A stretch of DNA of 64,000 nt, taken from Clostridiales bacterium (GTDB lineage Bacteria; Bacillota; Clostridia; Oscillospirales; Oscillospiraceae). The notes beneath the pieces were generated by a model. The model did not search any database. It saw nothing but the letters and a program-made list of their open reading frames with translations, and was not told where the DNA came from. Every line of letters starts with the position of its first letter. Position 1 is the first letter of the stretch. The translations under genes and the position numbers were made by a program. Shown piece after piece: positions 42,675 to 50,383 of this stretch. The stretch covers positions 124,001 through 188,000 of the forward strand of contig SFEX01000001.1 of the NCBI GenBank assembly GCA_004557075.1. Reading direction: 5' to 3'.

Positions 42675-43280
42675 TCAATCTACCTCGCTTAAATAGTTTT
42701 TCCTCAAATCATATTTGCAGTATTCGGCGTTTATTATCGAGGAAAATTCCTTTGCCGCCGCGTCTGCGTCATCGTTAATAATTATATAGTCATAGAAATC
42801 TGCGGCGGCATACTCCTCTTTTGCGCGGATAAGGCGAGCCTCGATCTTCCGCTCGGAGTCTGTTCCTCTGCTACGCAGTCTTCTCTCCAGTTCTTTCATA
42901 GACGGCGGAATGATAAATATCATAACCGCCTCGGGCATCTTCCGGTGAACCTGAAGCGCGCCCTGAACCTCAATATCCAGCAGAACGTTCATGCCCTCAT
43001 TGAGCTTTTTCTCAACATATGCCCTCGGCGTTCCATAGGAGTTGGCAACGTATTCCGCGTGCTCAAGGAACTCATCATTTTCAACCATCTCACGGAATTT
43101 ATCGAGATCGACGAAGAAGTATTCCTTACCGTCTATCTCACCGGGACGGGGCTTGCGTGTTGTTGCGGATATTGAAAAACAAACGTCGCTGCGTTCTTCA
43201 AGAGCCTTAAATACTACCGTGCTCTTGCCGGCTCCCGAAGGGCCGGATATTACAAACAATTTTCCTCTTTGATTAGCCAT
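42675..43280 (-). CDS. gmk: Guanylate kinase
   Basis: This 201-residue kinase converts GMP to GDP. Walker A GPSGAGKSTV lies near residue 11, and the GMP-binding segment TTRKPRPGEIDGKEYFF is near 39. I use the ATG at 43280, behind AAGGTG; it overlaps the remA stop by eight bases. An upstream ATG at 43322 would sit inside remA and lacks a site. Confidence 0.96.
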   Translation of the reverse strand: MANQRGKLFVISGPSGAGKSTVVFKALEERSDVCFSISATTRKPRPGEIDGKEYFFVDLDKFREMVENDEFLEHAEYVANSYGTPRAYVEKKLNEGMNVLLDIEVQGALQVHRKMPEAVMIFIIPPSMKELERRLRSRGTDSERKIEARLIRAKEEYAAADFYDYIIINDDADAAAKEFSSIINAEYCKYDLRKNYLSEVD

Positions 43281-43533
43281 TTGCTGCACCTTCCTCATTA
43301 GTATTTGAAATTCGCGCCGCAAGCGCCTCGGGCGTCAGCGCGGATAAAACTACATTTCCGCTGTCCATTGTCAAAACAGCTCTGGTACTTCGGCCGAAAG
43401 AAGCGTCGATAAGCAGCCCCTTTTCACGCACATCCTGGATCATTCGCTTTATGGGCGCTGATTCGGGACTTACGATCGCAACTATCCGCTCCGCCGATAC
43501 CATATTGCCGAATCCGATATTCACAAGCTTCAT
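43273..43533 (-). CDS. remA: RemA-family (DUF370) regulator
   Basis: The 86-residue protein matches RemA, a DNA-binding ring protein that activates extracellular matrix and osmoprotection genes in Bacillus subtilis. NIGFGNMVSAERIVAIVSP at the N-terminus and the arginine pair region RMIQDVRE, DASFGRSTR are the family marks. Position between yicC and gmk is the conserved one. Confidence 0.93.
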   Translation of the reverse strand: MKLVNIGFGNMVSAERIVAIVSPESAPIKRMIQDVREKGLLIDASFGRSTRAVLTMDSGNVVLSALTPEALAARISNTNEEGAANG

Positions 43534-43542
43534 GTGCAGACC

Positions 43543-44421
43543 TCACTCAATATTCTGGATCTGCTCACGGATTTTTTCTATCTCCGATTTGAGGTCTACC
43601 ACAACATGGGCAATATCGGAATTCTGACATTTTGAGCCGATGGTATTGGCTTCTCTGTTAAACTCTTGCATGAGAAAATCAATTTTTCTGCCTATCGGAG
43701 AGCCTGTCTCCAGCATGGTTCTGAGCTGAGAAATATGGCTGCGCAGTCTGACAGTCTCCTCATCGACAGCGACCCTGTCGGCAAATATGGCAGCCTCGGT
43801 TATTATCCTGCTCTCGTCTACTCCCGCCGAGCCGATGACTTCATTGAGCTTTTGGAGAAGTCTTTCCCTGTATTCTTCCACTGTCTTGGGCGCGTTCTCC
43901 TCTATTATGCTGACAAATCCCTCGATATTCTCAAGCTTTGAGAGAACGTCGAGTCTTAGCTTTTCGCCCTCGCGCATGCGCATTAAATCAAAATCCCGCA
44001 GCGCCTGCTCGGCTATCTCCTTAATACCCGCAGCGACAGCTTCCGAATCAAGCTCCTTTTTCTCAACAGAGAGTATATCGGGAAATCTGCTGACGCTCAT
44101 AACGCTTATATCGCGCGGCAAATTGTAATCGTCTGCAATGCGCTCAAGAGCGTCGATATACCCTTTAAGCAGAGGCTCGTTTACTCGCACTATCATATCG
44201 TCAGCCATGGACGAATCGACCGTCACAAACACATCGACCTTGCCGCGGCTTATATGCGAAGAAACAGCGGATTTTATCGTCTCCTCCGCGAAGATGAAGC
44301 TGCGCGGAAGTCTGACCGATGTATCCAGGAACTTGTTATTGACGCTTTTGAGCTCGACGCTTACTTCAATGCCCTCCACACAGCTTTTGGCGCTGCCGTA
44401 GCCCGTCATGCTTTTTATCAT
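43543..44421 (-). CDS. yicC: YicC-family endoribonuclease
   Basis: A 292-residue protein with the N-terminal MIKSMTGYGSA signature, ELKSVNNKFLD near residue 24 and the C-terminal DUF1732 segment (LMQEFNREANTIGSKCQN near 255). Escherichia coli YicC is an RNase that acts on small RNAs such as RyhB; in Clostridia the target is not known. Its place upstream of remA-gmk-rpoZ is conserved in Firmicutes. Confidence 0.93.
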   Translation of the reverse strand: MIKSMTGYGSAKSCVEGIEVSVELKSVNNKFLDTSVRLPRSFIFAEETIKSAVSSHISRGKVDVFVTVDSSMADDMIVRVNEPLLKGYIDALERIADDYNLPRDISVMSVSRFPDILSVEKKELDSEAVAAGIKEIAEQALRDFDLMRMREGEKLRLDVLSKLENIEGFVSIIEENAPKTVEEYRERLLQKLNEVIGSAGVDESRIITEAAIFADRVAVDEETVRLRSHISQLRTMLETGSPIGRKIDFLMQEFNREANTIGSKCQNSDIAHVVVDLKSEIEKIREQIQNIE

Positions 44422-44433
44422 TTTTCCTCCGTC

Positions 44434-44841
44434 TCAGCGAAGCTGAGTTATCACAAATTTGATAGGATTTTTTCTTTTGCTTATGCGCTGATAAATTATA
44501 ACCAGCGCTGCGGCAAGGCAAAATGCCGCAAAGCTGCACAGCACGCTCATTCCCTCGCTGAGATTATTGGCCGCCGCAATCGCATAGCCGATAAAGAACA
44601 CGATAAACGGTACGATATACAGCAAAAATGCCGCGCCGAATATTCTCGAGCTGAGGCTTTCTATAATCACCTTTTCGCCGGGGCGCGCGTTTACGTTGTT
44701 TTTCGCAAACGCCTTTATTTCATTCTGGAAAACACAGCTTTCGCAGTTTCCGCAATTGCTCCCGCAGGCAGTTCCGCGCGACACCGCGACTTCCGCCATT
44801 CCGTTTGCAAACACTTTGGTTACTACTGCATCCTGAGTCAT
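44434..44841 (-). CDS. RseC/SoxR-reducing family membrane protein
   Basis: A 135-residue protein with an N-terminal four-cysteine cluster (TACGSNCGNCESC, about residues 24-36) and two membrane segments (about 68-90 and 98-118). This matches the RseC/MucC family, linked in other bacteria to SoxR reduction (RsxC pathway) or sigma-E. In Clostridia it is usually near rnf-type or house-keeping genes; its role here is unclear. It is in one transcript with cdaR and yicC. Confidence 0.85.
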   Translation of the reverse strand: MTQDAVVTKVFANGMAEVAVSRGTACGSNCGNCESCVFQNEIKAFAKNNVNARPGEKVIIESLSSRIFGAAFLLYIVPFIVFFIGYAIAAANNLSEGMSVLCSFAAFCLAAALVIIYQRISKRKNPIKFVITQLR

Positions 44842-44858
44842 ATCAGTTTCCTCTCACT

Positions 44859-46118
44859 TTAATCCTTGTAAATTGTCACGGTTACTTTAACGTCTCCAAC
44901 CGCCCCGACGCCGTCATGACCTGAGACCTGCACCTTTGCGTTGACTATGACCTGCCCGGTCGTTGTGCCGTAATCGGATAAGTCAGCGATTACGCTTATG
45001 TCATCGGGCTTGATGCTGTCAAAAGCCCCGCTGCTGAGCGCCCTTAGCGTTACTTCGACTTCCTTTGTGTCTATCGTAACGTGGTAGCCGCTGCTTATCC
45101 CTCGGCAGGAGATATTCGTTGTTGTAAATGTCTTTGTATGGGTGCCCTCAATTTCTATCGTCACTTTTGCATCTGACACACCGGTAAGATTTTGCACACC
45201 ATCCTCAAGCACAATTGGGAATGTATGCTCATAGCCCGAAACAAACGACGACAGCTCTATAGTTCCTATCTCTATATAATCCAGATCGTCAACTATGCGG
45301 GAATCGCCGGCAATTCTTATTGTCTGCGGATCAATGCTGACAGTGCAGTTATCGCTCGTAATGCCGCCGCCTGATATAAGCTTTACGCGAAGCGGTACTT
45401 CCTTGGATCTGAGTATGGGCTGAGTTGCAGTGACCTTATCGACAGAGAGCATGAGTCCTTCCTTTGAACATACATTGCCGTTAGCATCTACCAAGAAGAA
45501 GTCGGCCTCTTCAACATAGGTCGATTCAATTGTCTGATCCTTGCCGAAGCTAACCCATGCATGGTCGATATTTTTGATAGTGGATTCAGGTCCCTCGACG
45601 ACGATAGTCTCCGGCTCGAATACAAATTCCTCCGCCACGCAGCCTTCGGCAATGGTGCCCTCAAAGCTACCCTTGACCTCAATGGTCTTTTTTTCGTTTT
45701 TTACGACAGTGAAATTGATGGTCTCGGGATTTTTTCTGACGACCGTAATGCTATTGGAATCCACATAGTCGGGAAATTCAAGCCTGTATGCCCATGTCAT
45801 ATCGTTGGGCTGGGTTATATTACTGACGTCGATCACGGCTTTAATATCACTTGACTTGAGCTTAGTGATATTGCTGCGCTCGCCGCGGACAACGATACTG
45901 ACCGTTTTTACATCGACGCTTGAGATAGACAGATCCCTCTCTGCGAGAATCTCGTCCTGGCCTCTGAACTCCACTTCTATGTTATTAAAGGTAATTTCCT
46001 TGTCTGTATTATCAAGGCTTGAGACATATGCCCACATAACCAGTGAGCAGAGCAGAGACACGACCATCCAAAAGACTTTGCTGTCGTATATTTTTTTAGT
46101 TCTTTTTTTCTGTTCCAT
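44859..46118 (-). CDS. cdaR: YbbR-domain protein CdaR
   Basis: The 419-residue protein has a short cytosolic tail, one membrane segment (about residues 15-32) and four YbbR repeats outside the membrane (about 45-400). CdaR binds the diadenylate cyclase CdaA and tunes c-di-AMP synthesis. I use the ATG at 46118, seven bases after AAGGTG; a GTG three bases earlier is also possible. The gene overlaps cdaA by 23 bases. A glmM gene, common after cdaR, is not present here. Confidence 0.92.
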   Translation of the reverse strand: MEQKKRTKKIYDSKVFWMVVSLLCSLVMWAYVSSLDNTDKEITFNNIEVEFRGQDEILAERDLSISSVDVKTVSIVVRGERSNITKLKSSDIKAVIDVSNITQPNDMTWAYRLEFPDYVDSNSITVVRKNPETINFTVVKNEKKTIEVKGSFEGTIAEGCVAEEFVFEPETIVVEGPESTIKNIDHAWVSFGKDQTIESTYVEEADFFLVDANGNVCSKEGLMLSVDKVTATQPILRSKEVPLRVKLISGGGITSDNCTVSIDPQTIRIAGDSRIVDDLDYIEIGTIELSSFVSGYEHTFPIVLEDGVQNLTGVSDAKVTIEIEGTHTKTFTTTNISCRGISSGYHVTIDTKEVEVTLRALSSGAFDSIKPDDISVIADLSDYGTTTGQVIVNAKVQVSGHDGVGAVGDVKVTVTIYKD

Positions 46119-46983
46119 CACTGTTCACCTTACGCTTATTAAAGAAACGTGAAAAAATCTCAACTGCCGTGCTTCTCTTTTTCTCCTCCTGAACAAGCTC
46201 GTTGCGCAGGAGCGTCTCAAACGTCCGCAGATCAAGGTTGCGCTTGAGCATACCCTCTATCGCAACGGATATTGCTCCGGTCTCCTCGGATACGATAACG
46301 ACTACCGCGTCCGACTGCTCGCTTGCTCCGATACCGGCGCGGTGGCGCATTCCGAGGTCCTTGCTGAGATTTGTCTTATTAGTCAGCGGGAGCACACAGC
46401 CGCCGGCGGCTATCCTTGCGTTTCGGATGATGAGCGCGCCGTCATGCAGAGGCGCCTTCGGGTAAAAAATATTCTTGAGCAGCTCCGCCGTTGTGTCGGC
46501 ATCGATTATAGTGCCTGTTGTCATGATATCGCTAAGCTTAATATTTCGCTCAAATATAATAAGCGCGCCGGTCTTTGTCTTTGACATCTGGTCGCAGGCA
46601 AGAACGGTCTGAGTGATGGCGGCCTCCACCTTGCTCTCCTCCCTGAGTCTCGGAGAGAAAAGACCGTACAGATTCTGGCTTCCCATTTTCGCAAGAAGCT
46701 TTCGCAGCTCCGGCTGGAAAATAATCACTACGGCAATAAAGCCGAGTTCAATGGTCTTTTTAAGTATATAGTTTATCATCGTCAGATGAGCCACGCCCGA
46801 GAGGAATATTGCGATCAAAAGGAAGAAGATTCCCTTGGCAATATTATAGGAGCTTGTCTTTCTGACAAGATCAATTACTTTATAGAACAAATAGGCGACT
46901 ATCAGGATATCGATAACATCCCAAAATCCTATCGTTGAAATGTAATTGAGCATTCTTATGAAATAACTCGATAGTTCCTGCAT
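46096..46983 (-). CDS. cdaA: Diadenylate cyclase CdaA
   Basis: The 295-residue membrane enzyme makes c-di-AMP from two ATP. Three membrane helices fill residues 15-85, followed by the DAC domain with the catalytic DGA (in LHDGALIIRNARI near 183) and RHR (in GMRHRAGIGASE near 214). It heads the transcript cdaA-cdaR-rseC-yicC-remA-gmk-rpoZ. A promoter and an inverted repeat lie in the 149 bases upstream. Confidence 0.96.
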   Translation of the reverse strand: MQELSSYFIRMLNYISTIGFWDVIDILIVAYLFYKVIDLVRKTSSYNIAKGIFFLLIAIFLSGVAHLTMINYILKKTIELGFIAVVIIFQPELRKLLAKMGSQNLYGLFSPRLREESKVEAAITQTVLACDQMSKTKTGALIIFERNIKLSDIMTTGTIIDADTTAELLKNIFYPKAPLHDGALIIRNARIAAGGCVLPLTNKTNLSKDLGMRHRAGIGASEQSDAVVVIVSEETGAISVAIEGMLKRNLDLRTFETLLRNELVQEEKKRSTAVEIFSRFFNKRKVNSDGTEKKN

Positions 46984-47045
46984 CTGTCATCCCCGCTAAT
47001 CTATCTTTGCAGACTCGTGCGCAGTCCGCAGCATACTGTAAGCCG

Positions 47046-47120
47046 AGACGATACAATCAAGAGTAAACTAATTGTATCGTCTAATCGTCTTATTATATAA
47101 TATATATTCAGAAAAGGCAA
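47046..47120 (-). promoter_or_regulatory. cdaA promoter with a downstream inverted repeat
   Basis: TTGCCT (47120-47115), 17 bases, TATAAT (47097-47092), start point near 47085. Just downstream is a perfect 12-bp inverted repeat, AGACGATACAAT (47046-47057) and ATTGTATCGTCT (47071-47082), with a 13-base gap. It would be the first structure in the transcript, or an operator. It is followed by about 60 bases with nothing evident before the cdaA start. Confidence 0.55.
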
Positions 47121-47131
47121 TTAAATAATAA

Positions 47132-48253
47132 TTAATTTTCTTGCTTTGCGGCGCTTTCTACAACTCTGCACGCCATATCGGTCTGAGCCTGCGTTATAAA
47201 CGGCGAGAAGCTGAGTCTCACAGTGCCTTTATCTATTGTACCGGCCGTATTGTGCGCCAAAGGGGCGCAGTGGAGCCCGCAGCGGGCCGCGATTCCGCGT
47301 CTGCCCAGCGCGTCGCAGAACGTTTCGCTGTCCATTGTGCTGTGCCTTATAGATAAAACTCCGGCCTGATTGTCCGCATCCGATGCAAACACTTGCAGCT
47401 TCGGTACTTTTTTAAGTCTCATCGCCATGCGGCGGCACAGGCTCGCCTCATATTCGCCTATATTATCGGCGCCGCGCCTGAGCACATATTTCATTCCCTC
47501 GCAAAGCCCCGCTATGCCGACGACGTTATGCGTCCCCGCCTCCGCCCTGTCGGGCAGATATTCCGGCATCGACTGAAGTACGCTCTCAGAGCCCGTTCCG
47601 CCGCACATGAGCGGCTTCGGTGTCTGGCCGCAAAGAAGTATGCCCGTACCCTGCGGCCCCAGCAGTCCCTTGTGTCCGGGCATAGCCACATATGCCGCAC
47701 CCAGCTCGGACATATCGAGCCGGCATATACCCGCCGACTGGGAGGCGTCAATTATAAGCGGTACATTGTATTTGCTGCACAGCTTCGCAATTTCATATAT
47801 CGGCTGAATATATCCGAACACATTTGAAATGTGGTTCCATACGACAGCCTTAGCACCGGAGATATTTTTCTCTATCGTCGGAATGACTGATTCCGTCTCA
47901 AACACCGGCGATGCCGCGACAACAGTTTTGGCGCCTATTTGATTAAGCGGCCTCGTTACGGAATTGTGCTCGTACCCGGATATAACGACCTTATCCCCCA
48001 CCGACACAAGCGAGGATATGGCGATATTGAGGGCGTGAGTGGCGTTCATCGTGAACACCACGTTTTGCGGATCGGAGAAATTAAAAAGCTTGCAGGCAAG
48101 CTCGCGGCCTTCATACACCTTATCGGCGGCTCTCATGGCCGCGGCATATGAGCCCCTGCCGGGGCTGGACATAGTCTCAATGGCATTGACCATGGCCCGC
48201 TTGACCGATGCCGGTTTAATATAGCTTGTTGCGGCAGAGTCGAGGTATATCAA
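47132..48253 (-). CDS. Cysteine desulfurase-like (class V aminotransferase) protein
   Basis: A 373-residue PLP enzyme of the NifS/SufS/selenocysteine lyase group. MIYLDSAATSYIKP starts it; the Schiff-base lysine is in MPGHKGLLGPQGTG (near residue 200), and a cysteine suitable for sulfur transfer lies in ARCGLHCAPLAHNTAGT (near 335). It overlaps the DUF3343 gene by four bases. No iscU, sufBCD or tRNA thiolation gene is near. Known context for this pair is sulfur or selenium handling; the exact acceptor is not shown. Confidence 0.85.
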   Translation of the reverse strand: MIYLDSAATSYIKPASVKRAMVNAIETMSSPGRGSYAAAMRAADKVYEGRELACKLFNFSDPQNVVFTMNATHALNIAISSLVSVGDKVVISGYEHNSVTRPLNQIGAKTVVAASPVFETESVIPTIEKNISGAKAVVWNHISNVFGYIQPIYEIAKLCSKYNVPLIIDASQSAGICRLDMSELGAAYVAMPGHKGLLGPQGTGILLCGQTPKPLMCGGTGSESVLQSMPEYLPDRAEAGTHNVVGIAGLCEGMKYVLRRGADNIGEYEASLCRRMAMRLKKVPKLQVFASDADNQAGVLSIRHSTMDSETFCDALGRRGIAARCGLHCAPLAHNTAGTIDKGTVRLSFSPFITQAQTDMACRVVESAAKQEN

Positions 48254-48501
48254 AGGAATACCTCCTTGACCGTACCGTCCGTATTCTGCTGATATATCTT
48301 GCCCTGCAGCAGTCCTTCCCGCCGCAGAATATCGGCAGCGGCTATGCCCCTGCCGTAAGCAACCGTTACGCAGTAGCTGCAGCCGTTGCCGCTAAGTCCG
48401 GCAGGAGCCCTTGTCACCCCTGCGGATATTGCATGTCGTTCAAGAATTTTCGCCGCTCTTTGTGCATATGTCAGCGAGCGGCACATGATTAAATAGCGCA
48501 T
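48250..48501 (-). CDS. DUF3343 putative Se/S carrier-like protein
   Basis: An 83-residue protein matching DUF3343. It has a cysteine near the start (IMCRSLTYAQRAAKILER) and one in the middle (NGCSYCVTVAYG). Such small proteins often accompany cysteine desulfurases or the selenium genes selD and yedF, and are thought to carry sulfur or selenium. Here the desulfurase-like gene overlaps it. The start follows AAGGGGAG by four bases. No selD is in the window. Confidence 0.8.
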   Translation of the reverse strand: MRYLIMCRSLTYAQRAAKILERHAISAGVTRAPAGLSGNGCSYCVTVAYGRGIAAADILRREGLLQGKIYQQNTDGTVKEVFL

Positions 48502-48543
48502 AGAACTCCCCTTCTTTTTTATTTCATTCTATGCGGTGGGAGG

Positions 48544-49011
48544 CTATTCTATGAGTGCGACGGCGTGAGCCGCTATTCCAAGCTCCGCGCCCGAAAAGCC
48601 GAGCTTTTCCTCGGTCGTGGCCTTAACGCTAACGCAGTCGAGGCCTATTTCCATTGACGCTGCCAGCGTCTCGCGCATCTTATCTATATACGGAGACAGC
48701 TTGGGTCGCTGCGCAATGATCGTACTGTCTATATTGACTACCTTATAGCCCTTATCCTTAATTATTGCCAGCACCTTTTTCAGAAGCCCAATGCTGTCCG
48801 CGCCAAGGTATTTATCATCGTTATCCGGAAACAGCTTGCCGATATCGCCCAAAGCGGCCGCGCCGAGCAACGCGTCCATGACCGCGTGGGTCAGCACATC
48901 GGCATCGGAATGGCCGAGAAGCCCCTTTTCATGCGGTATCTCAACTCCGCCCAAAATGAGCTTTCTGCCCTCGACAAGCTTATGCACGTCATAGCCGTGT
49001 CCGATTCTCAT
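48544..49011 (-). CDS. ispF: 2-C-methyl-D-erythritol 2,4-cyclodiphosphate synthase
   Basis: A 155-residue trimeric zinc enzyme of the MEP pathway. RIGHGYDVHKL at the start holds the metal-binding Asp and His, HSDADVLTHAVMDALLGAAALGDIG (about residues 34-58) holds the next site, and KATTEEKLGFSG is near 130. It overlaps ispD by four bases. Confidence 0.97.
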   Translation of the reverse strand: MRIGHGYDVHKLVEGRKLILGGVEIPHEKGLLGHSDADVLTHAVMDALLGAAALGDIGKLFPDNDDKYLGADSIGLLKKVLAIIKDKGYKVVNIDSTIIAQRPKLSPYIDKMRETLAASMEIGLDCVSVKATTEEKLGFSGAELGIAAHAVALIE

Positions 49012-49742
49012 TTTCTGGCACTCCTTTCAGCCAGTATGCCCTCAGCGGTATAGAGATCCTTGGCGGAGGTGAGCTTTATATTATCGGTTTCACCTGCAAC
49101 TATTGTCACATTATATCCCATAGCTTCAACCGCGGAACAATCGTCGGTGATCTTGAGTCCCTTGTCCAGCGCCCGGGTCAGCGCCGCCTTGATAAGCTCG
49201 GCAAGAAAGACCTGCGGAGTCTGCACAAGCGCAACATGTTCCCTGTCAGGCGTTTGGGCAACATCGCCCTTGCCGTTTAAAATTCTGACCGTGTCGCTGG
49301 CAGTTACAGCGGGAGCTGCCGCCGAATGCGCTTTAGCCGCGCACACCACGCGTTCAATGAGCTTATCGCTCACGAAAGGTCTTGCCCCGTCATGGATCGC
49401 GATAAGCGTTGCCTTGTCACTCACATTGCTAACGCCGATCAGCGCCGATTCAAGCCTCGTTTTTCCGCCGCTAACCACACGGCTCACCTTAGTGATGCCG
49501 CGCTCATTGCATATGTCCGCGATCTCCTGCATGCTTTCGTACTTTGTTACGACAACGATCTCGTCAATGCAGTTGGAGCTTTGCAGCGCTTCGAGCGTAT
49601 GGGCAATGACCGGAGCATCTCCGATAGTCATAAGTATCTTATCCTTGCCCATTCTCTGAGAATTGCCCGCCGCAAGCACGACCGCGCTGCAAAAGTCAGG
49701 CGCAGGCGATCTGAATTTCAGAATTTTATCAAATATAGACAT
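49008..49742 (-). CDS. ispD: 2-C-methyl-D-erythritol 4-phosphate cytidylyltransferase
   Basis: The 244-residue enzyme activates methylerythritol phosphate with CTP. The nucleotide-binding VVLAAGNSQRMGKDK lies near residue 21, with IHDGARPFVS near 112 and VQTPQVF near 175. I place the start at the ATG at 49742, six bases after TGAGGT; an ATG four codons earlier has no site. It follows carD by 14 bases. Confidence 0.95.
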   Translation of the reverse strand: MSIFDKILKFRSPAPDFCSAVVLAAGNSQRMGKDKILMTIGDAPVIAHTLEALQSSNCIDEIVVVTKYESMQEIADICNERGITKVSRVVSGGKTRLESALIGVSNVSDKATLIAIHDGARPFVSDKLIERVVCAAKAHSAAAPAVTASDTVRILNGKGDVAQTPDREHVALVQTPQVFLAELIKAALTRALDKGLKITDDCSAVEAMGYNVTIVAGETDNIKLTSAKDLYTAEGILAERSARK

Positions 49743-49756
49743 AGCTGACCTCATTT

Positions 49757-50230
49757 TTATATAGAAGCATATAGTTCTTTTTCAATTTGCTCGTAATTAA
49801 CATTCATTGCGATAACTAGCTCGGATATAAGTATCTGCTTTGCCGAATGCAGCATTTTTCGCTCGCCTGTTGAAAGACCGCGTTCATTATCGCGGCACAT
49901 AAGCCCCTTGACCACTGATGCGACCTCCAGCAAATTGCCGCTTTTAAGCTTATCCATATTCTCTCTGTAGCGCTTATTCCAGTTCTGCGTCATACAAATA
50001 TCGAGTTCGGAGAAGGAGTCGATCACCTTTTTTGCCTCAGCCCCGCTGATTATATTTCTCACGCCGATATTCTCGCAGCCCTCCACTGGAACCATGACGA
50101 CCATATCGCCTACCGGCAGCTTGAGAACATAGTAATCCCGTTCAGCACCATTGATTTTTTTTGACACAATGCCCTCTATAATCCCCGCGCCATGCATGGG
50201 ATGAGCAATATAATCTCCGATTTTGAACAA
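49757..50230 (-). CDS. CarD-family transcriptional regulator
   Basis: A 157-residue protein with the N-terminal CarD/Tudor RNA polymerase-interacting domain (IGDYIAHPMHGAGIIEGI) and a helical C-terminal DNA-binding half. CarD proteins stabilise open promoter complexes, mainly at rRNA promoters. The likely start is TTG at 50230, seven bases after AAGGAGG; a longer frame to 50278 lacks a site. The order carD-ispD-ispF is common in Clostridia and Bacilli. Confidence 0.9.
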   Translation of the reverse strand: MFKIGDYIAHPMHGAGIIEGIVSKKINGAERDYYVLKLPVGDMVVMVPVEGCENIGVRNIISGAEAKKVIDSFSELDICMTQNWNKRYRENMDKLKSGNLLEVASVVKGLMCRDNERGLSTGERKMLHSAKQILISELVIAMNVNYEQIEKELYASI

Positions 50231-50269
50231 GACGACTCCTCCTTCTGAATAATAATCATTTATATAACA

Positions 50270-50298
50270 ATTATACACAAAATGTTTAATGTTTGCAA
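50270..50298 (-). promoter_or_regulatory. Promoter of carD-ispD-ispF
   Basis: TTGCAA (50298-50293), 17 bases, TATAAT (50275-50270) preceded by TGTG. The start would be near 50263, giving a leader of about 33 bases that contains AAGGAGG. Confidence 0.6.
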
Positions 50299-50330
50299 GG
50301 AAATTAATTGAATTTCATTGATTTATCAAT

Positions 50331-50363
50331 AAAAATAGCCTGCTGAAAACTCAGCAGGCTATT
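50331..50363 (-). terminator. Terminator after ispH-S1
   Basis: AATAGCCTGCTGA and TCAGCAGGCTATT form a 13-bp perfect stem with a four-base loop and a T5 tail on the minus strand. Confidence 0.9.
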
Positions 50364-50383
50364 ACATACTGTTATTTTTGCGA

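Noticed and set aside
47046..47082. Inverted repeat before cdaA as terminator of the desulfurase-like gene.
   Set aside because: On the minus strand it is followed by CGGCTTACAG, not a T run, and a promoter lies between it and the upstream gene.
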